Of a DNA stretch of 64,000 bases, positions 52,848 to 62,167 are shown in pieces. The notes under the pieces are model-generated. The model searched no databases. It saw only the letters and a list, made by a program, of their open reading frames with translations, and had not been told where the DNA came from. Both the position numbers and the translations under genes were made by a program. The DNA is taken from positions 1-64,000 of the forward strand of contig JBCCGR010000004.1 in the NCBI GenBank assembly GCA_039029195.1, in the 5' to 3' direction. Source of the DNA: JBCCGR01 sp039029195 (GTDB lineage Bacteria; Pseudomonadota; Alphaproteobacteria; Rhizobiales; Rhizobiaceae). Position 1 is the first letter of the stretch. Each line of letters begins with the position of its first letter.

Positions 52848-54347
52848 ATGTCTTCCCCCCGCATGAAATTGTCCTCTACCCCTACCTCCGAACTGTCACT
52901 GGCCGATCTGTTTCCCGACTTTGCCGGGGTGGAGTTGGATAGCATATTGCCTGTTTCGGGGATCACTGCAGATTCCCGTCAGGTGAAACCTGGCAGCATT
53001 TTTGCGGCACTTGCTGGCTCGCACGCGGATGGTGCGACATTTGCAAAGAGTGCCTGCGAAAATGGCGCGGTGGTCATTCTGGCCGCTGAAGATGCTGTTG
53101 TTCCAGACGTTGATGTCCCGGTGATCCGGGTTGCGGATCCTCGCCGCGATCTGGCGCTGATTGCTTCAAAGCTTTTCTCGGCGCAGCCCGGCAAGATTGT
53201 TGCGGTTACTGGAACGGCCGGCAAAACTTCGGTCGCTTCGTTTGTGCGGCAGATCTGGTCAGCAGAGAAACGCCCTGCCGCCATGATCGGGACCACCGGC
53301 GTGACAACTGAATCAGGCACCGACTACGGATCACTGACGACGCCCGACCCAGAGTTGCTGCACCAGTTGCTGAATCAATTGGCGGATGATGGGATCAGCC
53401 ATTGTTCGATGGAAGCCTCAAGCCATGGACTTGATCAGCGGCGGCTTGATGGGGTGCGGCTTAGCGCGGCCGGATTCACCAATCTTGGCCGCGACCACAT
53501 GGACTACCATCAGGACGATGTGGAGGATTATCTTTCCGCCAAGCTGCGCCTGTTCGATACGCTGATGCAGCCAGGCCAGCCTGCAGTTGTCTTTGCAGAC
53601 GATGAATATAGCGAGCGTGTGCTAACAGCGTCGCGCGAGCGTGGGCTTGATGTGAAAGCGGTTGGTCGCAAGGGCGACTTCATTGCGCTGAAACGGGTGG
53701 AACAGGAGCGATATCGCCAAATCGCTGAACTGGTTCATGCCAGCCAAACCCATCGCGTGATCTTGCCGATGGCCGGTGAATTCCAGCTTTACAATGCTCT
53801 GGTCGCGGCGGGTCTGGCGATTGCAACGGGCAGCGATGCGGGCACGGTTTTTGCTGCACTTGAGAGTTTGCAAGGCGCATCCGGACGCCTTGAACATGTG
53901 GGTTCCAGCGCTGCTGGCGCACCCTGCTATGTGGATTATGCCCATAAGCCGGACGCGCTTGAGAATGTGCTTCTGGCACTGCGACCATTTACAACGGGAG
54001 AGCTTGTTGTGGTGTTCGGCTGCGGTGGTGACAGGGATGCCGGCAAGCGCCCCATGATGGGCGAGATTGCCCAACGACTTGCCGACCGGGTGATTGTGAC
54101 CGACGACAATCCAAGAACAGAAGATCCTGCCTCCATTCGAGCGGCAATTCTGGAGGCTGCACCGGGCGCAACCGAAATTGCCGATCGCCGTGCGGCAATT
54201 GTTGAAGCCGTTCGCTCGCTCGGAGAGGGCGATACGCTGGTGGTGGCCGGCAAGGGCCACGAGACGGGCCAGATCGTTGGCGATGTGGTGCACGAATTTT
54301 CAGATCATGACGTGTTGCGCGAATCATTGTTGGGAGATCCCGCATAA
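52848..54347 (+). CDS. murE: UDP-MurNAc-tripeptide synthetase (meso-DAP adding)
   Basis: This is an ATP-dependent ligase adding the third residue to UDP-MurNAc-dipeptide in the cytoplasm. The ATP loop is TGTAGKTSVASFV, and the central motif HGLDQRRLDGVRL contains the catalytic-site residues. DDNPRTEDP is the meso-diaminopimelate specificity motif. I use the ATG after the ftsI stop; a TTG two codons earlier is an alternative. 499 residues is normal. The stop overlaps murF by one base. Confidence 0.94.
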   Translation: MSSPRMKLSSTPTSELSLADLFPDFAGVELDSILPVSGITADSRQVKPGSIFAALAGSHADGATFAKSACENGAVVILAAEDAVVPDVDVPVIRVADPRRDLALIASKLFSAQPGKIVAVTGTAGKTSVASFVRQIWSAEKRPAAMIGTTGVTTESGTDYGSLTTPDPELLHQLLNQLADDGISHCSMEASSHGLDQRRLDGVRLSAAGFTNLGRDHMDYHQDDVEDYLSAKLRLFDTLMQPGQPAVVFADDEYSERVLTASRERGLDVKAVGRKGDFIALKRVEQERYRQIAELVHASQTHRVILPMAGEFQLYNALVAAGLAIATGSDAGTVFAALESLQGASGRLEHVGSSAAGAPCYVDYAHKPDALENVLLALRPFTTGELVVVFGCGGDRDAGKRPMMGEIAQRLADRVIVTDDNPRTEDPASIRAAILEAAPGATEIADRRAAIVEAVRSLGEGDTLVVAGKGHETGQIVGDVVHEFSDHDVLRESLLGDPA

Positions 54348-55786
54348 TGTTGTGGCGAACCGACAAAATGGTAGAGGCAATGGGCGCGCGCATCGTGAGC
54401 GACGTGCCCGAGGGCATCACCGGTCTTTCCATCGACACGCGCACGCTTCAACCGGGAGACGCTTATTTCGCCATCAAGGGCGACGTGCATGATGGCCACA
54501 AGTTTACCCGTGCTGCAGGCGAAGCCGGAGCCGGTCTTGCGGTTGTCAGCGAAGAAAAGCTGGCGGAGGTTTCAGACGCAGGCGTAGGCCTGTTGGTGGT
54601 CGATGATGTTCTCAAAGCACTGGAGCGCCTGGCGGTCGCAGCGCGAGCGCGAAGCAATGCCAAAATCATCGCCGTCACCGGCAGTGTGGGGAAAACCGGA
54701 ACCAAGGATGCGGTGCGCCACGTGCTGGCGCGCTCGGGAACTGTTCACGCTTCTGCCGCCTCATTCAACAATCATTGGGGCGTGCCGCTGACGCTGGCGC
54801 GTCTGCCGGACAACGCTGATTTCGGCGTCTTCGAAGTCGGGATGAACCGCCCGGGCGAAATCACGCCGTTGGTCAAGATGGTGCGCCCGCATGTGGCGAT
54901 CATCACGACGGTGGCTGCGGCGCACCTGGGTGCGTTCAAGGATGTTTCCGAAATTGCCCATGCCAAGGCTGAAATCTTCAACGGGCTGGAGCCGGATGGA
55001 ACGGCTGTTCTCAACATCGACAATGACCAGTTTGACTTGCTGATGACCCTTGCGGGCAATGCCGGTGTGTCAAACGTTCTGACATTTGGCGAAAATGAGC
55101 GGGCAGACATGCGTCTGGTTGAATTCTCTTCTGTTGATGACGGATCAGACATTCAAGCCGATCTTTCTGGCCAACGGATCAATGCGCATATCGCGATGCC
55201 TGGTCGTCACGTGGCGCAAAACGCGCTTGCCGTTCTGGCCGCCGCGCATTTGGCAGGTGCGGATCTGAAAAAAAGCGCGGATGCGCTTGCTGATCTTCCG
55301 GCTCCCATCGGGCGGGGTCAGCGGCATCATCTGGCGATTGGTGGTGGCAGCTTCACTGTGATTGATGAGAGCTACAACGCCAATCCGGCTTCCATGAAAG
55401 CGGCCTTGGCCATGCTTGCCGAAACGGCACCTGGGGCCGGTGGCAGGCGCATCGCCGTTCTGGGCGATATGTTGGAACTCGGCGTTCATTCAGACGCTTT
55501 GCATGAGGAAATTGCAGCGCCGCTTGCCCAATCACAAGCCGATCATGTGCTGCTTGCGGGACCGCTAATCAAATCTCTTGTTTCAAAGGTGCCCAGCGAA
55601 ATCGAATGCGTCTACAAGGCAGACACGCCTTCGCTCGCACCGGAACTTATGGGGCTCATTCGCGCAGGTGATGTCGTACTTCTGAAGGCCTCAAACGGCC
55701 TGAAATTCAATCAATTGATCAAGTCTCTGATCGAGACCTATCCCGCTGTCGGCGGCTCCGGCATAGACCGCGCGGCAACCGGCTGA
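54347..55786 (+). CDS. murF: UDP-MurNAc-pentapeptide synthetase (D-Ala-D-Ala adding)
   Basis: It adds D-Ala-D-Ala to the UDP-MurNAc-tripeptide. The ATP loop is TGSVGKTGTKDAVRHVL; EVGMNRPGEI and DESYNANPASMKAAL are MurF signatures. 479 residues, normal. It lies one base into the murE stop codon and is followed by mraY after 20 bp. Confidence 0.94.
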   Translation: MLWRTDKMVEAMGARIVSDVPEGITGLSIDTRTLQPGDAYFAIKGDVHDGHKFTRAAGEAGAGLAVVSEEKLAEVSDAGVGLLVVDDVLKALERLAVAARARSNAKIIAVTGSVGKTGTKDAVRHVLARSGTVHASAASFNNHWGVPLTLARLPDNADFGVFEVGMNRPGEITPLVKMVRPHVAIITTVAAAHLGAFKDVSEIAHAKAEIFNGLEPDGTAVLNIDNDQFDLLMTLAGNAGVSNVLTFGENERADMRLVEFSSVDDGSDIQADLSGQRINAHIAMPGRHVAQNALAVLAAAHLAGADLKKSADALADLPAPIGRGQRHHLAIGGGSFTVIDESYNANPASMKAALAMLAETAPGAGGRRIAVLGDMLELGVHSDALHEEIAAPLAQSQADHVLLAGPLIKSLVSKVPSEIECVYKADTPSLAPELMGLIRAGDVVLLKASNGLKFNQLIKSLIETYPAVGGSGIDRAATG

Positions 55787-55806
55787 CGCGGGACGAGGGG
55801 GACTGA

Positions 55807-56889
55807 ATGCTATATTTGCTGGCCGAGCTGGGAAAAGAATTTCCACTGCTCAACCTGTTTCGCTACATCACATTCCGCACCGGCGGGGCGATGATGACAG
55901 CGGCATTCCTTGTGTTCATGTTCGGACCATCCATGATTCGGAACCTGCGTGGCCGTCAGGGCAAAGGACAGCCCATTCGCGCAGATGGTCCAGCAACCCA
56001 CTTCAAGAAAGCCGGTACACCGACGATGGGCGGGCTGATCATTCTGGTCGGTGTTTTGTTGTCGACGCTGCTGTGGGCCAATCTTGAAAGCGTCTATGTC
56101 TGGGTCGTGCTGCTGGTGACGGTTTGCTTTGGCGCAATCGGGTTTTACGATGACTATCTGAAAGTCTCGAAGGCGACCGACAAGGGCTTTTCCGGTCGGG
56201 CTCGACTGACACTTGAATTCATTATCGCGGGTGCCGCCTGCTATATCCTGATGAGCAACGGCAAGGCGCCGTTTTCCTCCTCGCTCACCTTTCCGTTCTT
56301 CAAAAATCTGGTGATTGATCTGGGCCTGTTTTTCGTGGTGTTCGGCGGGTTTGTCATCGTTGCAGCGGGAAATGCCGTCAATCTGACTGATGGTCTGGAC
56401 GGCCTCGCAATCGTGCCGGTGATGATTGCATCCGCCACGTTTGGCGTGATCGCCTATCTCAGCGGCAACGCCGTTTTTGCCGATTATCTGCAAATCCATT
56501 TCGTGCTCGGGACGGGGGAACTCGCGGTGATCTGCGGCGCGCTGATTGGCGCCGGGCTTGGCTTCTTGTGGTTCAACGCACCACCGGCGGCGATCTTCAT
56601 GGGAGACACCGGATCGCTCGCACTGGGTGGTATGCTGGGCACCATCGCTGTTGCCACCAAGCACGAGATTGTGCTGGCGATTGTGGGCGGTCTGTTCGTC
56701 ATGGAAGCGCTGTCCGTGATCATTCAAGTCTTCTCGTTCAAGCTGACCGGCAAGCGCGTTTTCAAGATGGCGCCGATTCATCACCATTTCGAGCAGCTTG
56801 GCTGGACGGAAAGTCAGGTGGTGATCCGGTTTTGGATCATATCCGTGGTGCTGGCGCTCATCGGCCTTGCCACGCTGAAACTGCGCTGA
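55807..56889 (+). CDS. mraY: Phospho-MurNAc-pentapeptide translocase
   Basis: The 360-residue integral membrane enzyme transfers phospho-MurNAc-pentapeptide to undecaprenyl phosphate, making lipid I. Ten hydrophobic helices are visible. Catalytic and substrate motifs include GTPTMGG, FYDDYLK, NLTDGLDGLA, FMGDTGSLALGG and KRVFKMAPIHHHFE. Confidence 0.96.
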   Translation: MLYLLAELGKEFPLLNLFRYITFRTGGAMMTAAFLVFMFGPSMIRNLRGRQGKGQPIRADGPATHFKKAGTPTMGGLIILVGVLLSTLLWANLESVYVWVVLLVTVCFGAIGFYDDYLKVSKATDKGFSGRARLTLEFIIAGAACYILMSNGKAPFSSSLTFPFFKNLVIDLGLFFVVFGGFVIVAAGNAVNLTDGLDGLAIVPVMIASATFGVIAYLSGNAVFADYLQIHFVLGTGELAVICGALIGAGLGFLWFNAPPAAIFMGDTGSLALGGMLGTIAVATKHEIVLAIVGGLFVMEALSVIIQVFSFKLTGKRVFKMAPIHHHFEQLGWTESQVVIRFWIISVVLALIGLATLKLR

Positions 56890-56911
56890 CCGGACCTGCG
56901 GAGCGCCACAC

Positions 56912-58264
56912 ATGATCCCCGTCACCACAGCAAAGGATCGGACAATCGCCGTCTTTGGGCTTGGTGGTTCGGGGCTGGTGACGGCGCAGGCGCTGAACGA
57001 GGGCGGCGCGAACGTTGTTGCCTGGGATGACAATCCGGACCGGGTTGCCGAGGCGGAAAGTCAGGGCATTTCTTGTCGCGATTTGCGCACGCTTGATTTC
57101 TCAACGACCGATGCGCTGGTGCTCGCGCCGGGTGTGCCGCTGACCCATCCTCAGCCGCACTGGACCGTGCAGCTTGCCAATGATGCCGGTGTTCCGATCA
57201 TTGGTGACGTGGAATTGTTTGGTCGGGAACTCGCGGCCTCGAATAAGGATGCACGCTATGTCGCGATCACCGGCACAAACGGTAAATCGACCACGACGGC
57301 ATTGATTGCCCACGTGCTGAAGGAAGCGGGCCGGGATGTACAGATGGGTGGGAATATTGGCACCGCCGTGCTTGCTCTGAAACCGCCGCAAGACGATCGC
57401 GTCTATGTGGTGGAGTGTTCGTCCTATCAGATCGACCTGGCACCTGGCATCGCGCCGGATGTGGGCATTCTTCTCAATCTGTCGCCTGATCATCTCGACC
57501 GCCATGGGGCGATGGAAGACTACGCCTCGATCAAGGAACGGCTGGTGGCCGCAAGTTCGAATGCCATCGTTGGCGTTGATGACAAGTACTGTCGCGACAT
57601 TGCTGACAGGCTTGAAGCCGGCGGGGTATCCGTTGCTCGCATTTCTGGCGAAACGCAGGTGGAGCGCAATTATTCCCTTGAAGGCATTGGCTCGCTGCGC
57701 GGCAGGCACAATGCGCAGAATGCGGCCGCCGCATATGAAGCCTGCAGACTGCTCGGTCTTTCAGCTGATGAGATACAGGCCGGATTCTCAAGCTTTGGCG
57801 GGCTGGTGCACCGCATGGAACAGGTTGGCCACGTGGGCAAAGTGCTATTCGCCAACGATTCCAAGGCCACCAACGCGGAGGCCACCGCACCGGCGCTTGC
57901 CAGCTACCACGATATTTACTGGATTGCCGGTGGGCTGGCGAAAGATGGCGGCATTGAAGAACTGCGCCCCTTGTTTGGGCCAATCCGCAAAGCCTATTTG
58001 ATCGGCGAGGCGGCGGCGGCCTTTTCCGCAACGCTTGGCGGTGTCGTCGACTATGAGATTTCCGAAACTTTAGACGCAGCAGTGCATCATGCTGCCCGCG
58101 ACGCGGCAAGCAGCGACGCCGAAGAGCCGGTCATACTCCTGTCCCCGGCCTGTGCGAGTTTCGATCAATTCCCGAATTTTTCCAACCGTGGCAATGCGTT
58201 CAAGGACCTTGTGCGCGCATTGCCCGGATTTTCCCCGTCCCCGAGCCGGGCAATGGAGACCTGA
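56912..58264 (+). CDS. murD: UDP-MurNAc-L-alanine:D-glutamate ligase
   Basis: It adds D-glutamate to UDP-MurNAc-L-Ala. The Rossmann N-terminus is IAVFGLGGSGLVTAQAL and the ATP loop ITGTNGKSTTTALIAHV. NLSPDHLDRHG and FANDSKATNAEAT are typical MurD blocks. At 450 residues it is normal. It sits between mraY (22-bp gap) and ftsW (3 bp). Confidence 0.95.
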   Translation: MIPVTTAKDRTIAVFGLGGSGLVTAQALNEGGANVVAWDDNPDRVAEAESQGISCRDLRTLDFSTTDALVLAPGVPLTHPQPHWTVQLANDAGVPIIGDVELFGRELAASNKDARYVAITGTNGKSTTTALIAHVLKEAGRDVQMGGNIGTAVLALKPPQDDRVYVVECSSYQIDLAPGIAPDVGILLNLSPDHLDRHGAMEDYASIKERLVAASSNAIVGVDDKYCRDIADRLEAGGVSVARISGETQVERNYSLEGIGSLRGRHNAQNAAAAYEACRLLGLSADEIQAGFSSFGGLVHRMEQVGHVGKVLFANDSKATNAEATAPALASYHDIYWIAGGLAKDGGIEELRPLFGPIRKAYLIGEAAAAFSATLGGVVDYEISETLDAAVHHAARDAASSDAEEPVILLSPACASFDQFPNFSNRGNAFKDLVRALPGFSPSPSRAMET

Positions 58265-58267
58265 AAC

Positions 58268-59422
58268 ATGATTTCACGTGCCAATCGCGGAACACTTGCG
58301 GAATGGTGGTGGACCGTTGATCGCTGGTTGCTGTTCTCGATCATTGCTTTGATCAGCGGCGGACTTGTGCTCTCTCTTGCGGCCAGCCCACCCGTGGCAG
58401 AGCGCATTGGCGTGGGGAATTTTCACTTTGTACAGCGGCATGTGATTTTTCTCATTCCGGCGCTGCTTATTCTGTTCGGCGTTTCATTGTTGAACCTCAA
58501 ACAGGCCCGACGTGCGGCCTTTGCCATGTTCCTGGCCGCTGTGGCAGCGCTGATCCTCACTATGTTCATCGGCTTTGAGGTGAAGGGCGCGCGGCGCTGG
58601 ATTTCACTCGGTGTGTTTTCACTCCAGGCATCGGAATTTGCCAAGCCCGCCTTCGTCGTCGTGTGCGCATGGCTCTTTGCCGAGCAGGCGCGCAAGCCGG
58701 GTGTGCCGGGCAATCTGATGGCGATCATTCTGCTTGCCATCATGCTTGCCCTCTTGATGGTGCAGCCGGACCTGGGACAATCCGTGCTGGTGGTTGGCGT
58801 GTGGGCGGCCATGTTCTTTATGGCCGGAATTCCGTGGATATGGATCATCGGACTGGCCGGCCTTGCCGTCGTTGGTCTTTTCGGCGCCTATTTTTCTTTC
58901 AGCCATGTGTCTGGTCGCATCGACCGATTCATCACCGGCGCAGGAGACACGTTTCAGGTGGACACTGGTCGCGAGGCGATCATTCGCGGTGGTTGGCTGG
59001 GGCAGGGGCCGGGCGAGGGAACCGTGAAGCGTGTGCTGCCGGACAGCCATACAGATTTCATCTTCGCGGTGGCGGCAGAAGAGTTCGGCATTCTCATCTG
59101 CCTGGCGCTCTTGGGCATCTTCGCGTTCATCGTGGTTCGTGGTCTGCTCCACGCCCTTTCGGAACGCGATGAGTTTGTAAAACTCGCTGTGTCGGGCCTC
59201 GTTCTGCTCTTTGGTATGCAGTCGATCATCAATATGGCGGTCAATCTTCAACTGATGCCAGCCAAGGGCATGACGCTGCCATTCATTTCCTATGGAGGGT
59301 CCTCGCTTATTGCCATGGCGTTCGGCATGGGGCTGGTTCTGGCGCTGACCCGCAACCGCCCGGATGCGCTCAGGCATCGCGACGTGGAAGTTGGATCGCT
59401 GACCCGGTTCGCGGGAGCCTGA
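58268..59422 (+). CDS. ftsW: Septal peptidoglycan glycosyltransferase FtsW (SEDS)
   Basis: The 384-residue SEDS protein polymerises lipid II with FtsI. Ten helices are visible. Typical motifs are FEVKGARRWISLG, QASEFAKPA, MVQPDLGQS, PDSHTDFIFAVAAEEFG and MTLPFISYGGSSL. It is in the usual dcw position between murD and murG. Confidence 0.95.
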   Translation: MISRANRGTLAEWWWTVDRWLLFSIIALISGGLVLSLAASPPVAERIGVGNFHFVQRHVIFLIPALLILFGVSLLNLKQARRAAFAMFLAAVAALILTMFIGFEVKGARRWISLGVFSLQASEFAKPAFVVVCAWLFAEQARKPGVPGNLMAIILLAIMLALLMVQPDLGQSVLVVGVWAAMFFMAGIPWIWIIGLAGLAVVGLFGAYFSFSHVSGRIDRFITGAGDTFQVDTGREAIIRGGWLGQGPGEGTVKRVLPDSHTDFIFAVAAEEFGILICLALLGIFAFIVVRGLLHALSERDEFVKLAVSGLVLLFGMQSIINMAVNLQLMPAKGMTLPFISYGGSSLIAMAFGMGLVLALTRNRPDALRHRDVEVGSLTRFAGA

Positions 59423-59426
59423 CCTT

Positions 59427-60506
59427 TTGGAAAAGACAATCATCCTGACGGCTGGTGGCACGGGTGGTCATCTGTTTCCGGCACAGGCACTGGCAACAGA
59501 ATTGGTTGAACGCGGCTGGACGGTGCATCTTGCCACCGACGATCGCGCGGAACGGTTCACGGCTTCATTCCCGGCGAAGGAAATCCACATCATTCCTTCT
59601 GCCACACTGAGCTCAAAAAACCCGCTGAAGCTGATCGGCGCGGCCTTCACGCTGCTCATGGGCTATCTGAAGTCCCGCTCACTTGTCAGCCGACTGAAGC
59701 CAAAAGTGGTTGTTGGCTTCGGTGGCTACCCGACCATTCCACCCATGCTGGCCGCCCGCCACAAAGGGGTTCCAACGGTTCTCCATGAAGCAAATGCAGT
59801 GCTTGGCCGTGCAAACCGGTTTCTGGCGAAATCGGTGAAGAAGATTGCCATGGGCGTGAAGAGTGCTGCGTCCGGACTGAGCGCCCATATACACACGGGA
59901 AACCCGGTTCGCGATGCGATCCACGATGCAGCGGAACGCGACTATGAAGCCCATCAGGCGGACGGCGCGTTCCGATTGCTGGTGTTTGGCGGCAGTCAGG
60001 GCGCTCAGTTTTTTTCAAGTGCATTGCCAGATGCCATCGGCAAGCTGAGCGAATCGGACCGTGCACGGCTGGAAGTCGTTCAGCAGGCGCGGCCCGAAGA
60101 TGAAGCATCGCTCAAGTCGGCATATGAAGCCCTTGGCGTGTCGCAAACGGTTGCCACCTTCTTTTCGGATATGCATGAGCACCTCGCTTCGGCTCATTTC
60201 GTGATCGCCCGGGCTGGCGCTTCCACGGTCAGCGAACTTGCCATTGTCGGGCGTCCGTCGCTGCTTGTTCCCTATCCATTTGCGCTTGATCATGATCAGG
60301 CAGCGAATGCCGAACATCTTGCCACGTCCGGGGGGGCAGTATTGTCGAAGCAGGCTGATCTTTCTGCGGAAAAACTAGCGGAAATTCTCAAAAATGCCCT
60401 CGACGATCCGGCAAAACTTGCATTGGCGGCGGAAAGCGCCAAAAAGGCGGGCGTTCCGGATGCCTCGAAGAGGTTGGCTGATCTCGTTGAAACAGCGAGT
60501 TTGTGA
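59427..60506 (+). CDS. murG: UDP-GlcNAc:lipid I N-acetylglucosaminyltransferase
   Basis: MurG adds GlcNAc to lipid I, giving lipid II at the inner face of the membrane. The glycine loop GGTGGHLFPAQALATEL is at the N-terminus, with VGFGGYPTIP, HEANAVLGRAN and the donor-binding ARAGASTVSELA and PYPFALDHDQ. The start is TTG, four bases after the ftsW stop. 359 residues, normal. A repeat separates it from murC. Confidence 0.95.
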   Translation: MEKTIILTAGGTGGHLFPAQALATELVERGWTVHLATDDRAERFTASFPAKEIHIIPSATLSSKNPLKLIGAAFTLLMGYLKSRSLVSRLKPKVVVGFGGYPTIPPMLAARHKGVPTVLHEANAVLGRANRFLAKSVKKIAMGVKSAASGLSAHIHTGNPVRDAIHDAAERDYEAHQADGAFRLLVFGGSQGAQFFSSALPDAIGKLSESDRARLEVVQQARPEDEASLKSAYEALGVSQTVATFFSDMHEHLASAHFVIARAGASTVSELAIVGRPSLLVPYPFALDHDQAANAEHLATSGGAVLSKQADLSAEKLAEILKNALDDPAKLALAAESAKKAGVPDASKRLADLVETASL

Positions 60507-60595
60507 GGGTATCTGGACAAATGATTAGGACATGGAGACCGGGTCGTGCCGACGGATTCGTCGACAACGGCAGGTAGCAGGTCTCGTTAATTGCC

Positions 60596-60669
60596 CCACA
60601 CCTCATCCTGAGCTCGTCGAAGGACAGGTTGTGGCCACCTCGTGGTTCGACAGGTTCACCAGGAGGTGG
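60596..60669. repeat. Dispersed palindromic repeat, family R1, copy 3, inside the dcw cluster
   Basis: It carries CCTCATCCTGAGCTCGTCGA, then GGTTGTGGCCACCTCGTGG and TTCGACAGGTTCACCAGGAGG, the same layout as at 36389. It is in the 257-bp murG-murC gap, the only long gap of the cluster. The stems could attenuate transcription or stabilise the upstream mRNA. Confidence 0.85.
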
Positions 60670-60763
60670 AACCTATCGACGGTGCGCCGCGGATTGAGAG
60701 TGTGACCAACAACCGCGTGTCAAAAATGGGGACGTATTCGTCCAAACGGGGAAACAGATTTCT

Positions 60764-62167
60764 ATGAGAATGGCAGATGACATCGGGCTGATCCACTTTG
60801 TCGGAATCGGTGGGATCGGCATGAGCGGAATTGCCGAAGTGCTGCACAATCTTGGACACAAGGTTCAGGGGTCAGACCAGTCTGACAGTGCCAACTGCCA
60901 GCGCCTGCGTGACAAAGGCATACCTGTTTTCGTTGGCCACAAGGCGGAGAACCTTGGCGACGCTGCAGTGGTGGTGACGTCGACCGCCATTCGCAAGGAC
61001 AATCCGGAACGGGTGGAAGCCCGCGAGCGCAGTTTGCCTATTGTTCGTCGTGCCGAGATGCTGGCGGAACTGATGCGCTTCAAACAGGCGATTGCCGTTG
61101 GTGGCACCCATGGCAAAACCACCACCACGTCAATGGTGGGCACGCTGCTAGAAGCCGGTGGGCTGGACCCGACGATCATCAATGGCGGCATTCTGAACGC
61201 CATTGGCACAAACGCCAGAATGGGCGAGGGTGCCTGGATGGTGGTTGAGGCTGATGAATCCGACGGAACCTTCCTGAAACTGCCAGCTGATGTTGCGATC
61301 ATCACGAATATCGATCCCGAACATCTTGACCACTACGGGACATTTGACGAAGCCAAAAAGGCGTTTCGCAGCTTTGTCGAAAATGTGCCGTTCTATGGTT
61401 TTGCTGTGATGTGTCTCGACCATCCCGAAGTTCAGGCAATGGTTTCGCAGATCGAAGATCGCCGGGTTGTGACCTACGGAACCAATCCTCAATCGGATGT
61501 GCGCTTCGACAATGTGCGGGCGGAGGGTTCGGTATCGAAGTTCGATATCACCATCCGCAATCGCGCTGGCGATGAGGAGGAGATCATTCCTGATCTCACG
61601 CTTCCCATGCCAGGGCTGCACAATGTTTCCAATGCCACGGCTGCGATTGCGGTCGCCAGCCAGCTTGGGATCGGCGCTGACAATATTCGCGAGGGGTTGC
61701 TGGCGTTTGAAGGGGTGAAGCGTCGCTTTACACGCGCCGGTCATTGGAATGGCGTTGAAATCATTGATGATTATGCGCACCATCCCGTGGAGATATCGGC
61801 CGTATTGAAGGCTGCGCGCTCCGCGGCATCGGGCACGAAGGTCATCGCAATCAAACAGCCGCACCGCTACACGCGGCTGCAATCGCTCTTCAGCGAGTTT
61901 TGTGCCTGTTTCAATGATGCAGATACTGTGGTTGTCGCGCCGGTTTACGAGGCCGGAGAGCGCCCGATTGAAGGGGCAGATTCAGCAGCCCTTGCCAGTG
62001 GCCTCAAAGCCGCCGGTCATCGGGATGTCAGAACCATTGATGGCCCATCTGACATTGCGCCATTGATCGCGGATATCGCGGAAGAGGGCGACTACGTCGT
62101 CTTTCTGGGCGCGGGCAGCGTGACCCATTGGGCAAACGCACTTGAAGCCGAACTGAAAGCGCTCTGA
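60764..62167 (+). CDS. murC: UDP-N-acetylmuramate:L-alanine ligase
   Basis: It adds L-alanine to UDP-MurNAc, the first stem-peptide step. Motifs are IHFVGIGGIGMSGIAEVLH, the ATP loop GGTHGKTTTTSMVG, EADESDGTF and DDYAHHPVEISAVL. GGGGAAA lies upstream of the ATG. 467 residues is normal. A separate promoter may lie in the long gap before it. It overlaps murB by one base. Confidence 0.95.
   Translation: MRMADDIGLIHFVGIGGIGMSGIAEVLHNLGHKVQGSDQSDSANCQRLRDKGIPVFVGHKAENLGDAAVVVTSTAIRKDNPERVEARERSLPIVRRAEMLAELMRFKQAIAVGGTHGKTTTTSMVGTLLEAGGLDPTIINGGILNAIGTNARMGEGAWMVVEADESDGTFLKLPADVAIITNIDPEHLDHYGTFDEAKKAFRSFVENVPFYGFAVMCLDHPEVQAMVSQIEDRRVVTYGTNPQSDVRFDNVRAEGSVSKFDITIRNRAGDEEEIIPDLTLPMPGLHNVSNATAAIAVASQLGIGADNIREGLLAFEGVKRRFTRAGHWNGVEIIDDYAHHPVEISAVLKAARSAASGTKVIAIKQPHRYTRLQSLFSEFCACFNDADTVVVAPVYEAGERPIEGADSAALASGLKAAGHRDVRTIDGPSDIAPLIADIAEEGDYVVFLGAGSVTHWANALEAELKAL

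Noticed and set aside
55810..57033. 407-codon minus-strand frame opposite mraY
   Set aside because: Composition is His/Gln-rich as expected for antisense of a membrane protein; no motifs.
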